NCBI RefSeq assembly: GCF_902459655.1
Contig: NZ_CABPSB010000021.1
Location: 29,815 to 93,814, forward strand
Length of the DNA: 64,000 nt
DNA from: Pandoraea anhela
GTDB taxonomy: Bacteria > Pseudomonadota > Gammaproteobacteria > Burkholderiales > Burkholderiaceae
Reading direction: 5' to 3'
The notes under the pieces are model-generated. The model was not told the DNA's origin, made no database searches, and was given only the letters and a program-made list of their open reading frames with translations. Positions 37,696 through 48,255 of this stretch are shown here, in pieces; within the stretch, counting starts at the first letter, position 1; the number at the start of each line of letters is the position of its first letter. The position numbers and the translations under genes were made by a program.

Positions 37696-38280
37696 TCATC
37701 CGACTATACCGTATTGCGTTGACGGCATTGCCGATTTCTCGACGGACGTCTCGAAAAAGCCTTCCGATTGTCCGCCGTGATGCTCGGCGAGCAGGCGGTA
37801 GTGCGGGCCGCGCGGGGTTCGCACCGAGTGAACGAGCACGTAGCCGTCGCAATGCCAGACCAGCGGCGGCGGATGCGGATCGGAGGGGGCGCGCCGCGCA
37901 TGCCGCAGGAGCGACACGTGCGGGCGAAACGACTGCGTTACCACGCGTGCGCCGGTCGCTCGCCATTGCGACAGCAATGTGTCGCGCGTTGCGATGAGAT
38001 GCTCCGGCACGCTCGGTGCGCCGGCCCAGACGATCTTGCGATCGGACCAGTAACCGAGATGATCGAACGTGAGCGTGAACGGGTCGAGCGGTGTGCGCTG
38101 CATGAGCGCGAGCAGCACGGGCAGACGTGCGGGGTCGACCTCGTCGAGGAATGCGAGCGTCAGATGCAAGGTCTGGGCGCGCAATACGCGTCCGCCGCAT
38201 TCCGCATGGGCCGATCGGGCCCACTCGTGAAGCTGCGCGCGTACGCTCGACCCGGGCCACAGGGCAAGGAAGAGTCGCAT
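37696..38280 (-). CDS. thpR: RNA 2',3'-cyclic phosphodiesterase (LigT/ThpR family)
   Basis: 194 residues. The two HxTx/HxSx active-site motifs of the 2H phosphoesterase family are present (LHLTLAFLDE ~38-47 and RPHVSLLRHA ~120-129). The family opens RNA 2',3'-cyclic phosphates, and the ligase activity gave the older name ligT. It follows a small secreted-protein gene on the same strand, and the next gene (37423) is 57 bp downstream. Both motifs are intact. Confidence 0.93.
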   Translation of the reverse strand: MRLFLALWPGSSVRAQLHEWARSAHAECGGRVLRAQTLHLTLAFLDEVDPARLPVLLALMQRTPLDPFTLTFDHLGYWSDRKIVWAGAPSVPEHLIATRDTLLSQWRATGARVVTQSFRPHVSLLRHARRAPSDPHPPPLVWHCDGYVLVHSVRTPRGPHYRLLAEHHGGQSEGFFETSVEKSAMPSTQYGIVG

Positions 38281-38394
38281 GAGAACACCAGGGAGTGGAT
38301 CCTGCTGACGATTCTCATAGTAGACGGGGGATCCGGCGAATGCCAGCCGGGCAAACGGCAGTGGATCGGCGTGACGCCTCGCGTCGTGAGCCGA

Positions 38395-38781
38395 TCAGTT
38401 CGTCGAAATCCCCGGGGTAATGCCCTTGCGAGCGCGGCGCGGCGTGTCGGCCGGCTTCTCTTCCGGCTTCGCCTGCACGGGCGGGCGCATGATGCTGTTC
38501 CAGTTGTTCTGGATGGCGGTGTCGGTGGTGTCGCGGGCAACGGCGCGTGAGATGTCGGCGGCGGGATTGAACGTCGACGTGCTACCGCCCGACGCCGAAC
38601 CGCTTACGCCGTTGGTGGCATTCGTGGCATTTGCCGGGGCGGACGTGTTCTGTGCGTGCGCGTGTGGCGCGACGGCCAGCGCCGTTACGAGAACGGCGGG
38701 AAGCCGCCACCACGGGGACTTGCGCTGCGCAAGCGCAAGACGGGCATTCGGGGCAAGGCGGACAGTCGAATCGTGAGCCAT
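38395..38781 (-). CDS. Secreted hypothetical protein
   Basis: 128 residues from ATG 38781, preceded by GAGATACCCG as a ribosome site; an upstream in-frame ATG at 38862 is less likely. The signal peptide (LPAVLVTALAVAPHAHA-QN) is followed by a low-complexity Ala/Asn/Thr and Gly/Ser stretch and a Lys/Pro-rich tail. No family recognised. Confidence 0.7.
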   Translation of the reverse strand: MAHDSTVRLAPNARLALAQRKSPWWRLPAVLVTALAVAPHAHAQNTSAPANATNATNGVSGSASGGSTSTFNPAADISRAVARDTTDTAIQNNWNSIMRPPVQAKPEEKPADTPRRARKGITPGISTN

Positions 38782-38885
38782 CGGGTATCTCGTGCGAGCG
38801 GACGGGGACGCCGGACGCGCGCCTCGAAGGGGCAATGTCGGCCGACGTCCGTCATGTCGCAAATATCGTTAATGTCGCTGTGGGA

Positions 38886-39464
38886 TCAGTAGCTGCCGGG
38901 CGGCGGCTTCCAACCCGGGGGCGGAGGCGGCGGCGGTGCATAGCGCTGAACCGGCTGCGACGAGATCATTTCGCCGCGCACAGGAACGCGATTGCCGGAG
39001 GCATACATGCACTGAACGTAGGACTGATCATAGCGGCTTTGCGTCACGTATGCAGACGACTGCGCGTTGCCTGCGCCCACCGCACCGCCGGCGAGCAGAC
39101 CCGCCCCGGCTCCGATCGCGGCGCCCGAGCTGCCACCGATGGCGGCGCCGGCCGCTGCCCCGAGGGCCGTGCCGAGGACGGCGCTGCCGATGGCGCTGTT
39201 GTTGGCGGCGGCGGTCGTATCGATGCCGCTGTTCTGGCCGGAGGCGTACTGGCGGCAGGTGAAGTCATCCTGCCGGAACTGGTCGAACGACTTACCCGTG
39301 CCGGGCAGCGCCATGAGGCTGGGGCCCGTCGGTACGACGACACAACCGGCAAGTGTGGCGGCAGCGACGGCGGCGGCGAGGGGCGCCATCAAACGCGACC
39401 TGCGTTGCGTGGGCGTCGGCTGGGGCGTCGTCGGCATGGCGTAGTCAGGCGATTCGAATGACAT
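38886..39464 (-). CDS. Glycine-zipper protein, possible lipoprotein
   Basis: 192 residues from ATG 39464, supported by GGGAG 8 nt upstream. A lipobox-like LAGC lies at about residue 36-39 after a hydrophobic Ala-rich segment. Then comes a glycine-zipper stretch (LGTALGAAAGAAIGGSSGAAIGAGAGLLAGGAVGAG) and a Pro-rich C-tail ending PPPGWKPPPGSY. Glycine-zipper lipoproteins sit in the envelope. It is followed upstream by the small Tyr/Pro-rich gene at 39479 on the same strand. Confidence 0.8.
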   Translation of the reverse strand: MSFESPDYAMPTTPQPTPTQRRSRLMAPLAAAVAAATLAGCVVVPTGPSLMALPGTGKSFDQFRQDDFTCRQYASGQNSGIDTTAAANNSAIGSAVLGTALGAAAGAAIGGSSGAAIGAGAGLLAGGAVGAGNAQSSAYVTQSRYDQSYVQCMYASGNRVPVRGEMISSQPVQRYAPPPPPPPGWKPPPGSY

Positions 39465-39478
39465 CACGTGTCTCCCTG

Positions 39479-39832
39479 TCAGTTCGTGGCCGGTTGCGCG
39501 GGCACTTCGCGCCATCCGGTCGGACACGTTTTCACGTAGGGGTAGTAGGCGCCGGCCTTGTCGCAGTAGTACCAGGTGTCGCTGCTCGCGCCGGGCTGAT
39601 CGTATTGCGCGCCGGGTTGCGGTTGTTCGATGTATTGCTGCGGTTGGCTCGGCAGGACGACGAGCGGCGGTGCGTAGTACGGGGCGGGTGCGGCGTATGG
39701 GTAAGCGTACGGATAGGGGTAATAGCCGGGGCCGACCCAGACGCGCACACTGCTATGCCATGCAAAGGCGCTGCTGCTGGCCATGGCGGCGGCCACGGCG
39801 ATGACGCCGAGGACTACAGGAAGACGTTTCAC
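39479..39832 (-). CDS. Secreted Tyr/Pro-rich protein with C-terminal Cys motif
   Basis: 117 residues: signal peptide (VVLGVIAVAAAMASSSAFA-WH), then a Tyr/Pro-rich low-complexity region. The C-terminal motif WYYCDKAGAYYPYVKTCPTGW is seen in many proteobacterial surface proteins of unknown role. It is 14 bp upstream of the glycine-zipper gene on the same strand, so the two are likely co-transcribed. Confidence 0.8.
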   Translation of the reverse strand: MKRLPVVLGVIAVAAAMASSSAFAWHSSVRVWVGPGYYPYPYAYPYAAPAPYYAPPLVVLPSQPQQYIEQPQPGAQYDQPGASSDTWYYCDKAGAYYPYVKTCPTGWREVPAQPATN

Positions 39833-40269
39833 GACACGGACCTCGAAGAACGAACCCCGGGCGCGGTGGATTCCGCCTCGCGGACGTGCGTCGACGCAAC
39901 GCCGCCCTGGAGCTGACGCATGAGAGTCTAGGCCCGCGACCTTCGCCGGGCAATTGCGATGCCTGTTAGAAGTGTTTCAAAGCATTACGCTTTCGACTTG
40001 AGAATGGCGGATGTCGGCGGTGTTGTGAGGGCGTGCCGTCGGCGCGCATGGCAGGGTGATCGATGCGCTTTCGGCGGCATGCGCGCGGCTTGCTACATGT
40101 CGTTACACAGCGCGACGCCGCCTTAAGATCCGCTTAAGCTTCGCGACGCACACTGGCCCCGTGATATGCCCCTTCGCCCGCGCTTCGCCTTCGGTAGCGC
40201 CCGTGCGGGGCGCGTCACTTGCACAACCAGTACAACACGGGTCATTCGCGTCGCTCGCAGAGGCAAATC
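39833..40269. other. Divergent intergenic region
   Basis: 437 bp between the leftward surface-protein pair and the DUF2076 gene. It contains a CTTAAG pair (CTTAAGATCCGCTTAAG, near 40122-40138) but no gene or standard regulatory element I can name. Promoters for both sides must be here. Confidence 0.4.
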
Positions 40270-41067
40270 ATGAACCAGCAGGAATTGCAGACACTTCAGG
40301 GCTTTCTGACTCAACTCACGCAAGCGCAGGCGGGCGTCAAGGACGAGCAGGCGGAGGCGTTGATCGCCGATGCCGTGCGTCGCCAGCCGGATGCGGCGTA
40401 TCTCCTCGTGCAGCGCGCACTGCTGCTCGATCATGCGCTGGTCTCGGCGCGTGCGCAGATCGCGACGCTGCAATCGCAATTGCAGGCGGCACAGGGCGGC
40501 GCTCGCGACAGTTTCCTCGGCGGCGCGAACACGTGGGGTAACGCGGGGAATGCGGCCGGTGCGGGAAGCCCGGCAGGTGTCGGCGCTGCGCCGGGATACG
40601 CCGCGGGTGCAGGGGCTGCGCCGGCATCGTATCCGACGCAGATGCAAGCGCCTGTGCAGGCGCCGTCACCGGCGGCCGCGCAACCGGCCGCGCCGGCACA
40701 ACGTTCGGGATGGCTCGGTGACGGCGCGCGCAGCACGCTCGGCAGCATCGCGACGACAGCCGCCGGCGTGGCCGGCGGCGCGTTCTTGTTTCAGGGTATC
40801 GAGAGCCTGTTCCACCGCAACAACGGCGGCGGGTTCTTCGGCCAGCCGGCGTTGGGCAGCGGCATGATGCCGTCGGAGACGATCATCAACAACACGATCT
40901 ACGAGAGCGGGAACGGACGCGACAACAATTTCCTCGACACGGCGAATTCGGACTTCTCGGGTATCGACGACGGTCTGATGGGCACCGGCGATTCGGGCGA
41001 CAACTACACCGACGACTACACCGACGACTACACCGACGACTACACCGACGATTCGAATGACATCTGA
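40270..41067 (+). CDS. DUF2076 family protein with Thr-Asp-Asp-Tyr repeats
   Basis: 266 residues from ATG 40270 with AGAGG upstream. The N-terminal ~75 residues match DUF2076 (MNQQELQTLQGFLTQLTQAQAGVKDEQAEALIADAVRRQPDAAYLLVQRALLL). A long Ala/Pro/Gln linker follows, then GSIATTAAGVAGGAFLFQGIESLF and an acidic C-tail containing a tandem YTDD repeat. The family is periplasmic or envelope-associated by context; function unknown. An upstream in-frame start at 40219 is less likely. Confidence 0.85.
   Translation: MNQQELQTLQGFLTQLTQAQAGVKDEQAEALIADAVRRQPDAAYLLVQRALLLDHALVSARAQIATLQSQLQAAQGGARDSFLGGANTWGNAGNAAGAGSPAGVGAAPGYAAGAGAAPASYPTQMQAPVQAPSPAAAQPAAPAQRSGWLGDGARSTLGSIATTAAGVAGGAFLFQGIESLFHRNNGGGFFGQPALGSGMMPSETIINNTIYESGNGRDNNFLDTANSDFSGIDDGLMGTGDSGDNYTDDYTDDYTDDYTDDSNDI
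41005..41052 (+). repeat. Four tandem 12-bp repeats encoding YTDD
   Basis: TACACCGACGAC is repeated three times and once as TACACCGACGAT, ending the DUF2076 protein in an acidic tail. It is a typical site for slippage-driven length variation. Confidence 0.95.
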
Positions 41068-41123
41068 TGACAGCCGCCGGGAGCAACGCCCGACGCTCCC
41101 GGCGGCTAACCCGTCACTGGCGC

Positions 41124-41315
41124 TTAGCGCTTCTGATAGTGGTCATTCGTTCTGGCGTTCTTGTACGTCCCACCCTTGTGGGAGGAGCCCGCACCTCCCG
41201 CATAATGACCGCCCTTGCTGCTGTGGCTACCCGCACCACGGCTGCCGCGAGCCTCAGTCACGAGTGGGGCAACGGCGAATGTCAACGCAAGCGCAATGGC
41301 CAGTGTCTTTCTCAT
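41124..41315 (-). CDS. Small secreted Gly/Ser/His-rich protein
   Basis: 63 residues with a signal peptide (KTLAIALALTFAVAPLVTEA-RG) and a repeat-like mature part (SHSSKGGHYAGGAGSSHKGGTYKN). ATG 41315 has GGGGGA 5 nt upstream. It lies 45 bp after mnmE on the same strand. Similar small proteins occur in many proteobacteria; function unknown. Confidence 0.8.
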   Translation of the reverse strand: MRKTLAIALALTFAVAPLVTEARGSRGAGSHSSKGGHYAGGAGSSHKGGTYKNARTNDHYQKR

Positions 41316-41360
41316 GGATTCCCCCGGTTGTGAAGCATGGTTGCCGCGATCTTGCGGCGG

Positions 41361-42770
41361 TTACTTCCCAATACAAAACCGGCTGAAAATCACCCCGAGC
41401 AAATCGTCCGAAGTGAATTCACCGGTAATTGTGCTGAGTTGTTCCTGCGCGAGGCGCAGTTCTTCGGCGAAGAGGTCGAGGGCGCTCGCGTTCCGACGCG
41501 CATGAGCGTCCGCCATCTCGATGTGATCGCGTGCGGCGCGCAGTGCCGACAAATGACGCTCGCGCGCAAGAAACACGCCCTCGTTACCCGCCTGCCATCC
41601 CGCGATCCTGAGCAATTCCGCACGCAGGAAATCGATCCCCTGCCCGCCTTTTGCCGACAAGCGCACGCCTAGCGGTGCATTGCCTTCCTTCGGCAGCACC
41701 GTCGCCGGCTGGCCCGCGAGATCGGTCTTGTTGTACACACGCACGATCGGCACGTGCTTCGGCAGTTGCGTGGCGATGACTTCGTCTTCGGGCGTCATGC
41801 CGGTACGCGTATCGAGCAGGTGCAGCACGGCATCCGCCTTCGCGATTTCGCTCCAGCTGCGCGCGATGCCGATGCGCTCCACCTCGTCTTCCGTCTCCCG
41901 CAAACCCGCCGTGTCGATGATGTGCAGCGGAATGCCGTCGATCTGGATCGTCTGCTGCACCTTGTCGCGCGTCGTGCCGGCGATCGGCGTGACGATAGCC
42001 AGTTCGGCACCGGCCAGCGCATTGAGCAACGACGACTTGCCGACGTTCGGTTGCCCCGCCAGCACGACATTGATCCCCTCGCGCAGCAACGCGCCCTGAC
42101 GCGCTTGCGAGAGCACCTGCGCCAACTGCGCGCGAATGCGTTCGAGCTGACCGAAGGCGTCGGCAGCCTCGAGAAAATCGATTTCCTCTTCCGGGAAGTC
42201 GAGCGTCGCTTCGACGAGCATGCGCAAATGAATCACCAGATCCACCAGCGAATGAATCTCGCGCGAGAACGCTCCGTCCAGCGACCGGCTCGCGGAACGT
42301 GCGGCGGCCTCGGTGCTCGCCTCGATCAGATCGGCCACGGCCTCGGCCTGTGCCAGATCGAGCTTGTCGTTCAGAAAGGCGCGATGCGTGAATTCGCCCG
42401 GCGCCGCAAGGCGCACCCCCAGCGCCTCCCCTTCGTCGATGCATCGCTGCAACAGTAGTTGCAGAACGATCGGGCCGCCGTGGCCCTGTAGCTCCAGCAC
42501 GTCTTCACCGGTGTAGGAGTGCGGCCCCGGGAAGTACAGCGCGATACCGCGATCGAGCGCTTCACCCGCACCGTCGAGAAACGGCAGATACGACGCGTGA
42601 CGCGGCTTGAGCGGTTGGCCGACGAGACGCGCGATGACCCGTTGCACGGCGTCGCCGCGGTGCGTGCCGAAGGACACGCGCACCACGCCGATGCCGCCAC
42701 GTCCCGGAGCGGTGGCGATAGCAGCGATCGGTACGGTCGCAACGGCGGAAGTGGAGGCAGTGACGCTCAT
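41361..42770 (-). CDS. mnmE: tRNA uridine-5-carboxymethylaminomethyl modification GTPase
   Basis: 469 residues from ATG 42770, the position where MnmE homology begins; an upstream in-frame start at 42929 overlaps yidC and adds an unlikely tail. The N-terminal tetrahydrofolate-binding domain starts [20 protein letters not shown]. The G domain follows with [16 protein letters not shown] (~residue 225), [13 protein letters not shown] and NKTD, and the C-terminus is FCIGK with the essential Cys. With MnmG it modifies U34 of tRNA; MnmC is encoded at 28-30 kb. Follows yidC. Confidence 0.97.
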   Translation of the reverse strand: MSVTASTSAVATVPIAAIATAPGRGGIGVVRVSFGTHRGDAVQRVIARLVGQPLKPRHASYLPFLDGAGEALDRGIALYFPGPHSYTGEDVLELQGHGGPIVLQLLLQRCIDEGEALGVRLAAPGEFTHRAFLNDKLDLAQAEAVADLIEASTEAAARSASRSLDGAFSREIHSLVDLVIHLRMLVEATLDFPEEEIDFLEAADAFGQLERIRAQLAQVLSQARQGALLREGINVVLAGQPNVGKSSLLNALAGAELAIVTPIAGTTRDKVQQTIQIDGIPLHIIDTAGLRETEDEVERIGIARSWSEIAKADAVLHLLDTRTGMTPEDEVIATQLPKHVPIVRVYNKTDLAGQPATVLPKEGNAPLGVRLSAKGGQGIDFLRAELLRIAGWQAGNEGVFLARERHLSALRAARDHIEMADAHARRNASALDLFAEELRLAQEQLSTITGEFTSDDLLGVIFSRFCIGK

Positions 42771-42821
42771 GGAACGACTCGTTGAAAAACAATGGCTTAT
42801 TTTGACATGCACCAAACAAAA

Positions 42822-42846
42822 CCGCCCGCGAGAGGCTCGCGGGCGG
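42822..42846 (-). terminator. Terminator hairpin after yidC
   Basis: CCGCCCGCGAG and CTCGCGGGCGG form a perfect 11-bp stem with a 3-nt loop, followed on the minus strand by TTTTGTTTGG. It separates the yidC transcript from mnmE, at least partly. Confidence 0.85.
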
Positions 42847-42877
42847 CGGTGTCGGTCAGACGGTCGGACGTTGATCG

Positions 42878-44530
42878 TCAGGCCGCCTTTTCCTTCTTTT
42901 TGGTGCCGAGCATCCGGTTGATGGACCACTGCTGCGCGATCGACAACGTGTTGTTGACCACGTAGTACAGCACCAGACCGGACGGCAGGAAGAGGAACAT
43001 CACCGAGAAGATCAACGGCATGAACATCATCATCTTGGCCTGCATCGGATCCGGCGGCGTCGGGTTCAGCTTGGTCTGGATGAACATCGACACGGCCATC
43101 AGCACCGGCAGGATGTAATACGGATCCTGCGTCGAGAGGTCATGAATCCAGCCCAGCCACGGCGCGCCGCGCATTTCCACCGACGAGAGCAGCACCCAGT
43201 AAAGCGCAATGAACACCGGGATCTGAATCACGATCGGGATACAGCCACCGAACGGGTTGACCTTTTCGGTCTTGTACAACTCCATGAGCGCAGCGTTCAT
43301 CTTCTGCGGATCGCTCTTGTAGCGTTCGCGAAGCGCCTGCATGCGCGGCGTGATTTCCTTCATGCGCGCCATCGACTTGTAGCTTGCGGCCGACAGCGGG
43401 AAGAACACCAGCTTGATGATCACGGTCACGGCGATGATCGCCCAACCCCAGTTACCGATCAGCGCGTGCAGCTTGGAGAGCAACCAGAACAGCGGCTTGG
43501 CGAGAATCGTGAAGTAACCGTAGTCCTTCGTCAGCTCCAGACCCGGCGCGATCTGTTCAAGCATGTGCTCTTCCTGCGGGCCGGCGAACAGACGGGCATC
43601 GACCGTCTCGCTGCCGTTCGCGGGAATGCTCGCGAGCGACTGTTTCACGCCAACCCGGTACAGACCGTTGTCCAGCTTGCCGATGTAGTTGTCGCGCGGG
43701 GCGCCTTCCTTCGGAATCCAGGCCGTGGCGAAGTAATGCTGCACCATGCCGATCCAGCCGTCGCTCGATTGCTTGATGTACTTCGCCTTGTCCTTGTCGA
43801 TGTCGCTGAACGTGATCTTCTGGAACTTCTCGTCGTTGCTGTAGACCGTCGGGCCCGTGAACGTGTGCGAGAACTTCGCGCCGCTGATTTCACGGCCGTC
43901 ACGCACCAGTTCCATGTACAGCGTTGGCTTGATGGCGGCGTCGGTCTTGTTGATGATCGTGTTCGATACGTCGATCACGTAGCTGCCGCGATGGAACGTG
44001 TAAGCACGCACCAACTGCAAGCCGCCCTTGACCGGCGATTCGAACTTCACGGTCAGCGTGTCGCCCGTCATCGTGGTCGGGCCGGGCACTTGCGTGAAGA
44101 TGTCGTTGTGGTACGGGAAGTCGCCACCGATCAGACCCGTGCGCGCGAAGTACTGGTGGCTCGGGGTGTTGTCGAACAGCACGACGTGCTTGTCGGCTTC
44201 GTCGGCGTCCGGCCACTTCGTGAGCGCGAGGTACGACAGCGTGCCGCCTTGCGTGCTGATATCGGCCTCGTAGACATCGGTCGTGATGCGGACCTTCTGT
44301 GCGGCTGCGGCGGCCGGTGCATTACCCGGTGCGTCGCCTGCGGCGGCGGCGTTGGCCGATGGCGGCAGGTCGTTGGCCGGTGTCTGGTTGGCGCCCGTGG
44401 CGGCCGGGGCCGTGGCCTCGGGCGTCGGGAAGAACAGCGACGAATGGCCATTGGCGCGTTGCCAGTTGTCGAAAAGCATCACGACAGACAGCGCGAAAAT
44501 GACCCAGAGTACGGTGCGTTTGATGTCCAT
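42878..44530 (-). CDS. yidC: Membrane protein insertase YidC
   Basis: 550 residues, normal for proteobacterial YidC. An N-terminal membrane anchor is followed by a large periplasmic domain with an Ala/Pro-rich linker. The C-terminal 60KD_IMP membrane core has five helices (from ~355) and the conserved [23 protein letters not shown]. It inserts proteins into the inner membrane with or without Sec. The order rpmH-rnpA-yidD-yidC-mnmE is the classical one. The start overlaps none; yidD ends 24 bp upstream. Confidence 0.97.
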   Translation of the reverse strand: MDIKRTVLWVIFALSVVMLFDNWQRANGHSSLFFPTPEATAPAATGANQTPANDLPPSANAAAAGDAPGNAPAAAAAQKVRITTDVYEADISTQGGTLSYLALTKWPDADEADKHVVLFDNTPSHQYFARTGLIGGDFPYHNDIFTQVPGPTTMTGDTLTVKFESPVKGGLQLVRAYTFHRGSYVIDVSNTIINKTDAAIKPTLYMELVRDGREISGAKFSHTFTGPTVYSNDEKFQKITFSDIDKDKAKYIKQSSDGWIGMVQHYFATAWIPKEGAPRDNYIGKLDNGLYRVGVKQSLASIPANGSETVDARLFAGPQEEHMLEQIAPGLELTKDYGYFTILAKPLFWLLSKLHALIGNWGWAIIAVTVIIKLVFFPLSAASYKSMARMKEITPRMQALRERYKSDPQKMNAALMELYKTEKVNPFGGCIPIVIQIPVFIALYWVLLSSVEMRGAPWLGWIHDLSTQDPYYILPVLMAVSMFIQTKLNPTPPDPMQAKMMMFMPLIFSVMFLFLPSGLVLYYVVNNTLSIAQQWSINRMLGTKKKEKAA

Positions 44531-44554
44531 GCGGTAACTCGTGGTGGACGAAAC

Positions 44555-44911
44555 TCAGAAATGGCCCGGCGCGCGGCGCGTAACTGCCGATGCGGCCGCG
44601 GGCCCGGACGAGACCGTCCGCTTCGTTCGCGACGTGTCGTCTCCGGTCGCCTTGTCGGCGCCATCGGCGGTTTGATCGGGAACGTTACAGACGTGTCGAG
44701 CCGGCGGTACGGGATCGAAACCGCCGGGATGAAACGGATGACAGCGGCATAGACGCCTGGCCGCGAGATAAGTGCCGTAGCCGGCACCGTGCTCGATGAT
44801 GGCCTCGCGTGCGTAGTCGGAGCAGCTCGGATGAAAGCGGCAACGGTTCCCCAGCCAGGGACTGATCACCAGCTTGTAACCGCGCAATAGCAACAACAGC
44901 ACGCTTCGCAT
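44555..44911 (-). CDS. yidD: Membrane protein insertion efficiency factor YidD
   Basis: 118 residues from ATG 44911. The family core [19 protein letters not shown] and [12 protein letters not shown] is present (~23-75). A polar, low-complexity C-tail of about 45 residues follows, so it is longer than the usual 70-90. YidD assists YidC-dependent insertion at the inner membrane. Confidence 0.94.
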   Translation of the reverse strand: MRSVLLLLLRGYKLVISPWLGNRCRFHPSCSDYAREAIIEHGAGYGTYLAARRLCRCHPFHPGGFDPVPPARHVCNVPDQTADGADKATGDDTSRTKRTVSSGPAAASAVTRRAPGHF

Positions 44912-44989
44912 CTCGATTCCGCCTGTCAATCCGGCCGAGGTGGCCGGGAGGGCGGCGCATGCCCGGGGTCGGGCGCTACCGTGTGGGGA

Positions 44990-45427
44990 CTAACTACCTT
45001 CCGTCTTGTCGTCAGAGGCGCGGCGCTTGCGGGCAGCCTTTTCGGCTGCGTCGAAGAGCTGCGCGAACTCGGTCTGGCACAGTGTGTTCAACACTGGCGC
45101 GGCCGCCGCTGTATACGTCCCCTTGTCGAAACGCCGGGTCAGTCGCAACACGAAGTCCCAGCCATCGAGCGCCGCCCGACGCTGACGGAACATCTCGCGC
45201 GCCTGACGTTTGATCAGGTTGCGAGTGACCGCACGCGGTGCGTGCTTCTTACCGACGACAATGCCGATGCGGCCTTGTTGAGGCGAGGCATCGGCAGAGG
45301 TGTCCGGCGCAGCTTCGCGCCGGCGCATATACAACACGAAGTGCGCGCTACGGCGCAGGGGGCGCAAACTAAAAACGGATGAAAACTCATCCGTTTTGAG
45401 AAGTCTGGCAGCTTTGGGAAACCCCAA
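44990..45427 (-). CDS. rnpA: Ribonuclease P protein component
   Basis: 145 residues if TTG 45427 is used, where homology begins ([19 protein letters not shown]). Longer in-frame starts reach 45550 into rpmH. The RnpA core is present: [33 protein letters not shown]. It binds RNase P RNA and processes tRNA 5' ends. The start codon is uncertain because no ATG is in frame near the homology start. Confidence 0.93.
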   Translation of the reverse strand: MGFPKAARLLKTDEFSSVFSLRPLRRSAHFVLYMRRREAAPDTSADASPQQGRIGIVVGKKHAPRAVTRNLIKRQAREMFRQRRAALDGWDFVLRLTRRFDKGTYTAAAAPVLNTLCQTEFAQLFDAAEKAARKRRASDDKTEGS

Positions 45428-45488
45428 TGCCGGGACTTCGCGCCTTGCGGACTTAACGCGCAAACCGCAGTACGACCGAGAACCGCGA

Positions 45489-45623
45489 TCAGACGGCCAG
45501 GCGCTTACGGCCCTTGGCGCGACGAGCGGCGATGACCTTGCGGCCACCACGGGTCTTCATGCGAACCAGGAAGCCATGGGTGCGCTTGCGGCGCGTCACG
45601 GAAGGCTGAAAAGTACGTTTCAT
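45489..45623 (-). CDS. rpmH: 50S ribosomal protein L34
   Basis: 44 residues, [20 protein letters not shown]... ending GRKRLAV, the standard L34 length and sequence. It is the first gene of the rpmH-rnpA-yidD-yidC-mnmE cluster, divergent from dnaA. Confidence 0.98.
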   Translation of the reverse strand: MKRTFQPSVTRRKRTHGFLVRMKTRGGRKVIAARRAKGRKRLAV

Positions 45624-46441
45624 GATGCACTCACTGTGTGAAAAAATTCCCGCGCAGCAGCATCGTAAAACGCCACAAGAACACCGTGAAAACCTGCAAA
45701 TTCAAGGACTTTCACGCGCGTCCCAGCCGTCGGGAGTTGGATAGGAATCCGGTTATCTTTCTAACGAACCCGCTATTTAATCGGCTTTTCCGTTGTGTGT
45801 CAATAGGTTAGCCATCGCCCCCACGGCGCCTGCACACGATCGGTGCTCCGGTTGTCGCGGATTCGCCAACTGGGCGCCTCAAGCCTGTGGATAATGGCGG
45901 GAATTGCCCGTTTACTCAATGATTGCCAGTGGATAAATGGGGATGTGGGCAAATTTCCCGCTCGTCGCGGCAAATCGTCGCAATTGCCGGGCATTTGCGC
46001 AGGCATCGTGCGAAGGCAGGCGGGTTAACGCGGCGCGTCCGCCCGGAGATGCGCATGCTGTGGGCATTCCTGTGGATAACTCGCTTTGCCGCCGCTTTGG
46101 CGGTAAAATCCCCCATCAATTTTTTTCCCCGCAGAGTACCGGTGACGTCGCCATGTGGATAGCGCGCCGGGTTTTGTCGTCTGCGCGCGCCGCAGGAGCC
46201 GGCCGCACGCGCGAGATCAAACCCGAACGCAGCGCCGTGGTTCGTCTCGCGCCGGACATCTGCAATGCGCCGCTGGTCCGACTCGACTTCTGCCGATTGC
46301 CCGTCACAACCCCTTGGGAGGACGGATGACCGGCTTGGTTTGGCTGCTTTCGTCCCCATATCCGAAGTAACGGAGAGTAGACGGAACGAGTGCCAGACCG
46401 AGGTCGTCGGATGGGCCCCGCGCCACCTGGACACACGCTGC
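45624..46441. other. rpmH-dnaA intergenic region with DnaA boxes
   Basis: 818 bp without a supportable gene. DnaA boxes: TGTGGATAA at 45886-45894 and 46071-46079, and the near match AGTGGATAA at 45928-45936. This divergent rpmH/dnaA position is the classical bacterial origin site, so it competes with 24771-25065 as oriC. It also holds the divergent promoters; the boxes may serve dnaA autoregulation. Confidence 0.7.
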
Positions 46442-47980
46442 ATGAACGATTTCTGGCAACACTGCGCGACTCGCCTCGAACAAGAGCTCACGCCCCAGCA
46501 ATTCCGCACCTGGATCAAACCGCTGGCGCCGCTCGACTTCGACGAACAGGCGCGCACGCTCAAGATCGGCGCGCCTAACCGCTTCAAGCTGGATTGGGTA
46601 AAGAGCCAGTTCTCGGGGCGCATCCAGAGTATGGCGTCGGACTATTGGAACGCCCCGGTCGAGGTGACGTTCGTGCTCGACCCGAAGGCCGGCGTGCGCG
46701 TGCCCTCGTCGACCCCTGCCCCCGCCCCCGCCCCGAGCGCATCGCCTGCGCCCGTGTCGGCGAGTGGTGCGCGTGCCAACGCGGCCGCTGCCGCAGCGCA
46801 GGCGGCGGTCGCCGGCGCCAACGGTGGCCATGCGGATACGGCGTCGCTCGATGGGGAGCGTCCGGATCTGGAGGCGAGCGAGGCCGAGGCGGTGCGCCGC
46901 AACTGGCGCGTGACGCCGCAAGAGCCCGTTCAGGTCGGCGAAGTGGAGTCGATCTATGAGCGCTCGAAGCTCAACCCGGTGCTGACCTTCGACAACTTCG
47001 TGACCGGTAAGTCGAACCAGTTGGCGCGCGCGGCGGCGATTCAGGTCGCGAACAACCCGGGCACGTCGTACAACCCGTTGTTTCTGTACGGGGGCGTCGG
47101 TCTCGGTAAGACGCACTTGATCCACGCCATCGGCAACCAGTTGCTGGCGGAAAAGCAGAACCCGCGCATTCGCTACATCCACGCCGAGCAGTACGTGTCC
47201 GACGTGGTCAAGGCTTACCAACGCAAGGCGTTCGACGAATTCAAGCGTTACTACCATTCGCTCGATCTGCTGCTGATCGACGATATTCAGTTCTTTTCGG
47301 GCAAGAGCCGTACGCAGGAAGAATTCTTCTATGCGTTCGAGGCGCTGATCGCGAACCGTGCGCAGGTGATCATCACGAGCGACACGTATCCGAAGGAAAT
47401 CACCGGCATCGACGATCGCCTGATTTCGCGTTTCGATTCGGGGCTGACGGTGGCCATCGAGCCGCCTGAGCTTGAAATGCGCGTGGCGATCCTGATTAAG
47501 AAGGCGCAGGCGGAAGGCGTGGGATTGTCGGAGGACGTGGCGTTCTTCGTCGGTAAGCATCTGCGCTCGAACGTCCGCGAACTGGAGGGCGCGCTGCGCA
47601 AGATCCTCGCGTACTCGAAGTTCCATGGCCGCGAAATCACGATCGAACTGACAAAGGAAGCGCTGAAAGATCTGTTGACGGTTCAGAATCGTCAGATTTC
47701 TGTCGAGAACATCCAAAAGACGGTCGCCGATTTTTACAATATCAAGGTCGCCGACATGTATTCGAAAAAGCGGCCTGCCAATATTGCGCGGCCGCGGCAG
47801 ATTGCGATGTACCTGGCGAAGGAGCTGACGCAGAAGAGCTTGCCGGAAATCGGCGAACTGTTCGGCGGACGCGACCATACGACCGTGCTGCACGCGGTGC
47901 GCAAGATTGCAGAAGAGCGGGGCAAGGACGCGCAGCTCAACCACGAGTTGCACGTGCTGGAGCAGACGCTCAAGGGGTAA
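46442..47980 (+). CDS. dnaA: Chromosomal replication initiator protein DnaA
   Basis: 512 residues. Domain I (1-~80) starts [28 protein letters not shown]. An Ala/Pro-rich linker (~85-150) precedes the AAA+ domain with Walker [10 protein letters not shown] (~217) and Walker [10 protein letters not shown] (~278). Domain IV ends with the DNA-binding signature [18 protein letters not shown] 46442 is the classical start; upstream in-frame sequence is not conserved. It heads dnaA-dnaN-gyrB. Confidence 0.98.
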   Translation: MNDFWQHCATRLEQELTPQQFRTWIKPLAPLDFDEQARTLKIGAPNRFKLDWVKSQFSGRIQSMASDYWNAPVEVTFVLDPKAGVRVPSSTPAPAPAPSASPAPVSASGARANAAAAAAQAAVAGANGGHADTASLDGERPDLEASEAEAVRRNWRVTPQEPVQVGEVESIYERSKLNPVLTFDNFVTGKSNQLARAAAIQVANNPGTSYNPLFLYGGVGLGKTHLIHAIGNQLLAEKQNPRIRYIHAEQYVSDVVKAYQRKAFDEFKRYYHSLDLLLIDDIQFFSGKSRTQEEFFYAFEALIANRAQVIITSDTYPKEITGIDDRLISRFDSGLTVAIEPPELEMRVAILIKKAQAEGVGLSEDVAFFVGKHLRSNVRELEGALRKILAYSKFHGREITIELTKEALKDLLTVQNRQISVENIQKTVADFYNIKVADMYSKKRPANIARPRQIAMYLAKELTQKSLPEIGELFGGRDHTTVLHAVRKIAEERGKDAQLNHELHVLEQTLKG

Positions 47981-48255
47981 AGGACGGGGCGCAAGACCGG
48001 TAACGATCGGCGTCACAGCCGACGAATTCGCGGGGCGTCGGGCGGGGTTGCCCGGGTCCCTGTGGATAAGCGGGGTGCGGTTTGGGGGGAACTGGGGTTT
48101 TCGGGCACAATAGCGGATCGGCGCACAATGCGTCCCCGGCTCGTCCACAGCGTTTTCCGCCCTGTTATCCCGTCTGCAAGTGATTGATTGATAAGGGAAT
48201 CTTCGGGTTTTCAGCAGAAGCTGGCACCCGTTAACAGTTACTACGAAGGATAAAT
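47981..48255. other. dnaA-dnaN intergenic region
   Basis: 275 bp non-coding. It contains one perfect DnaA box, TGTGGATAA, at 48061-48069. AAGGATAAAT precedes the dnaN ATG as ribosome site. Confidence 0.55.
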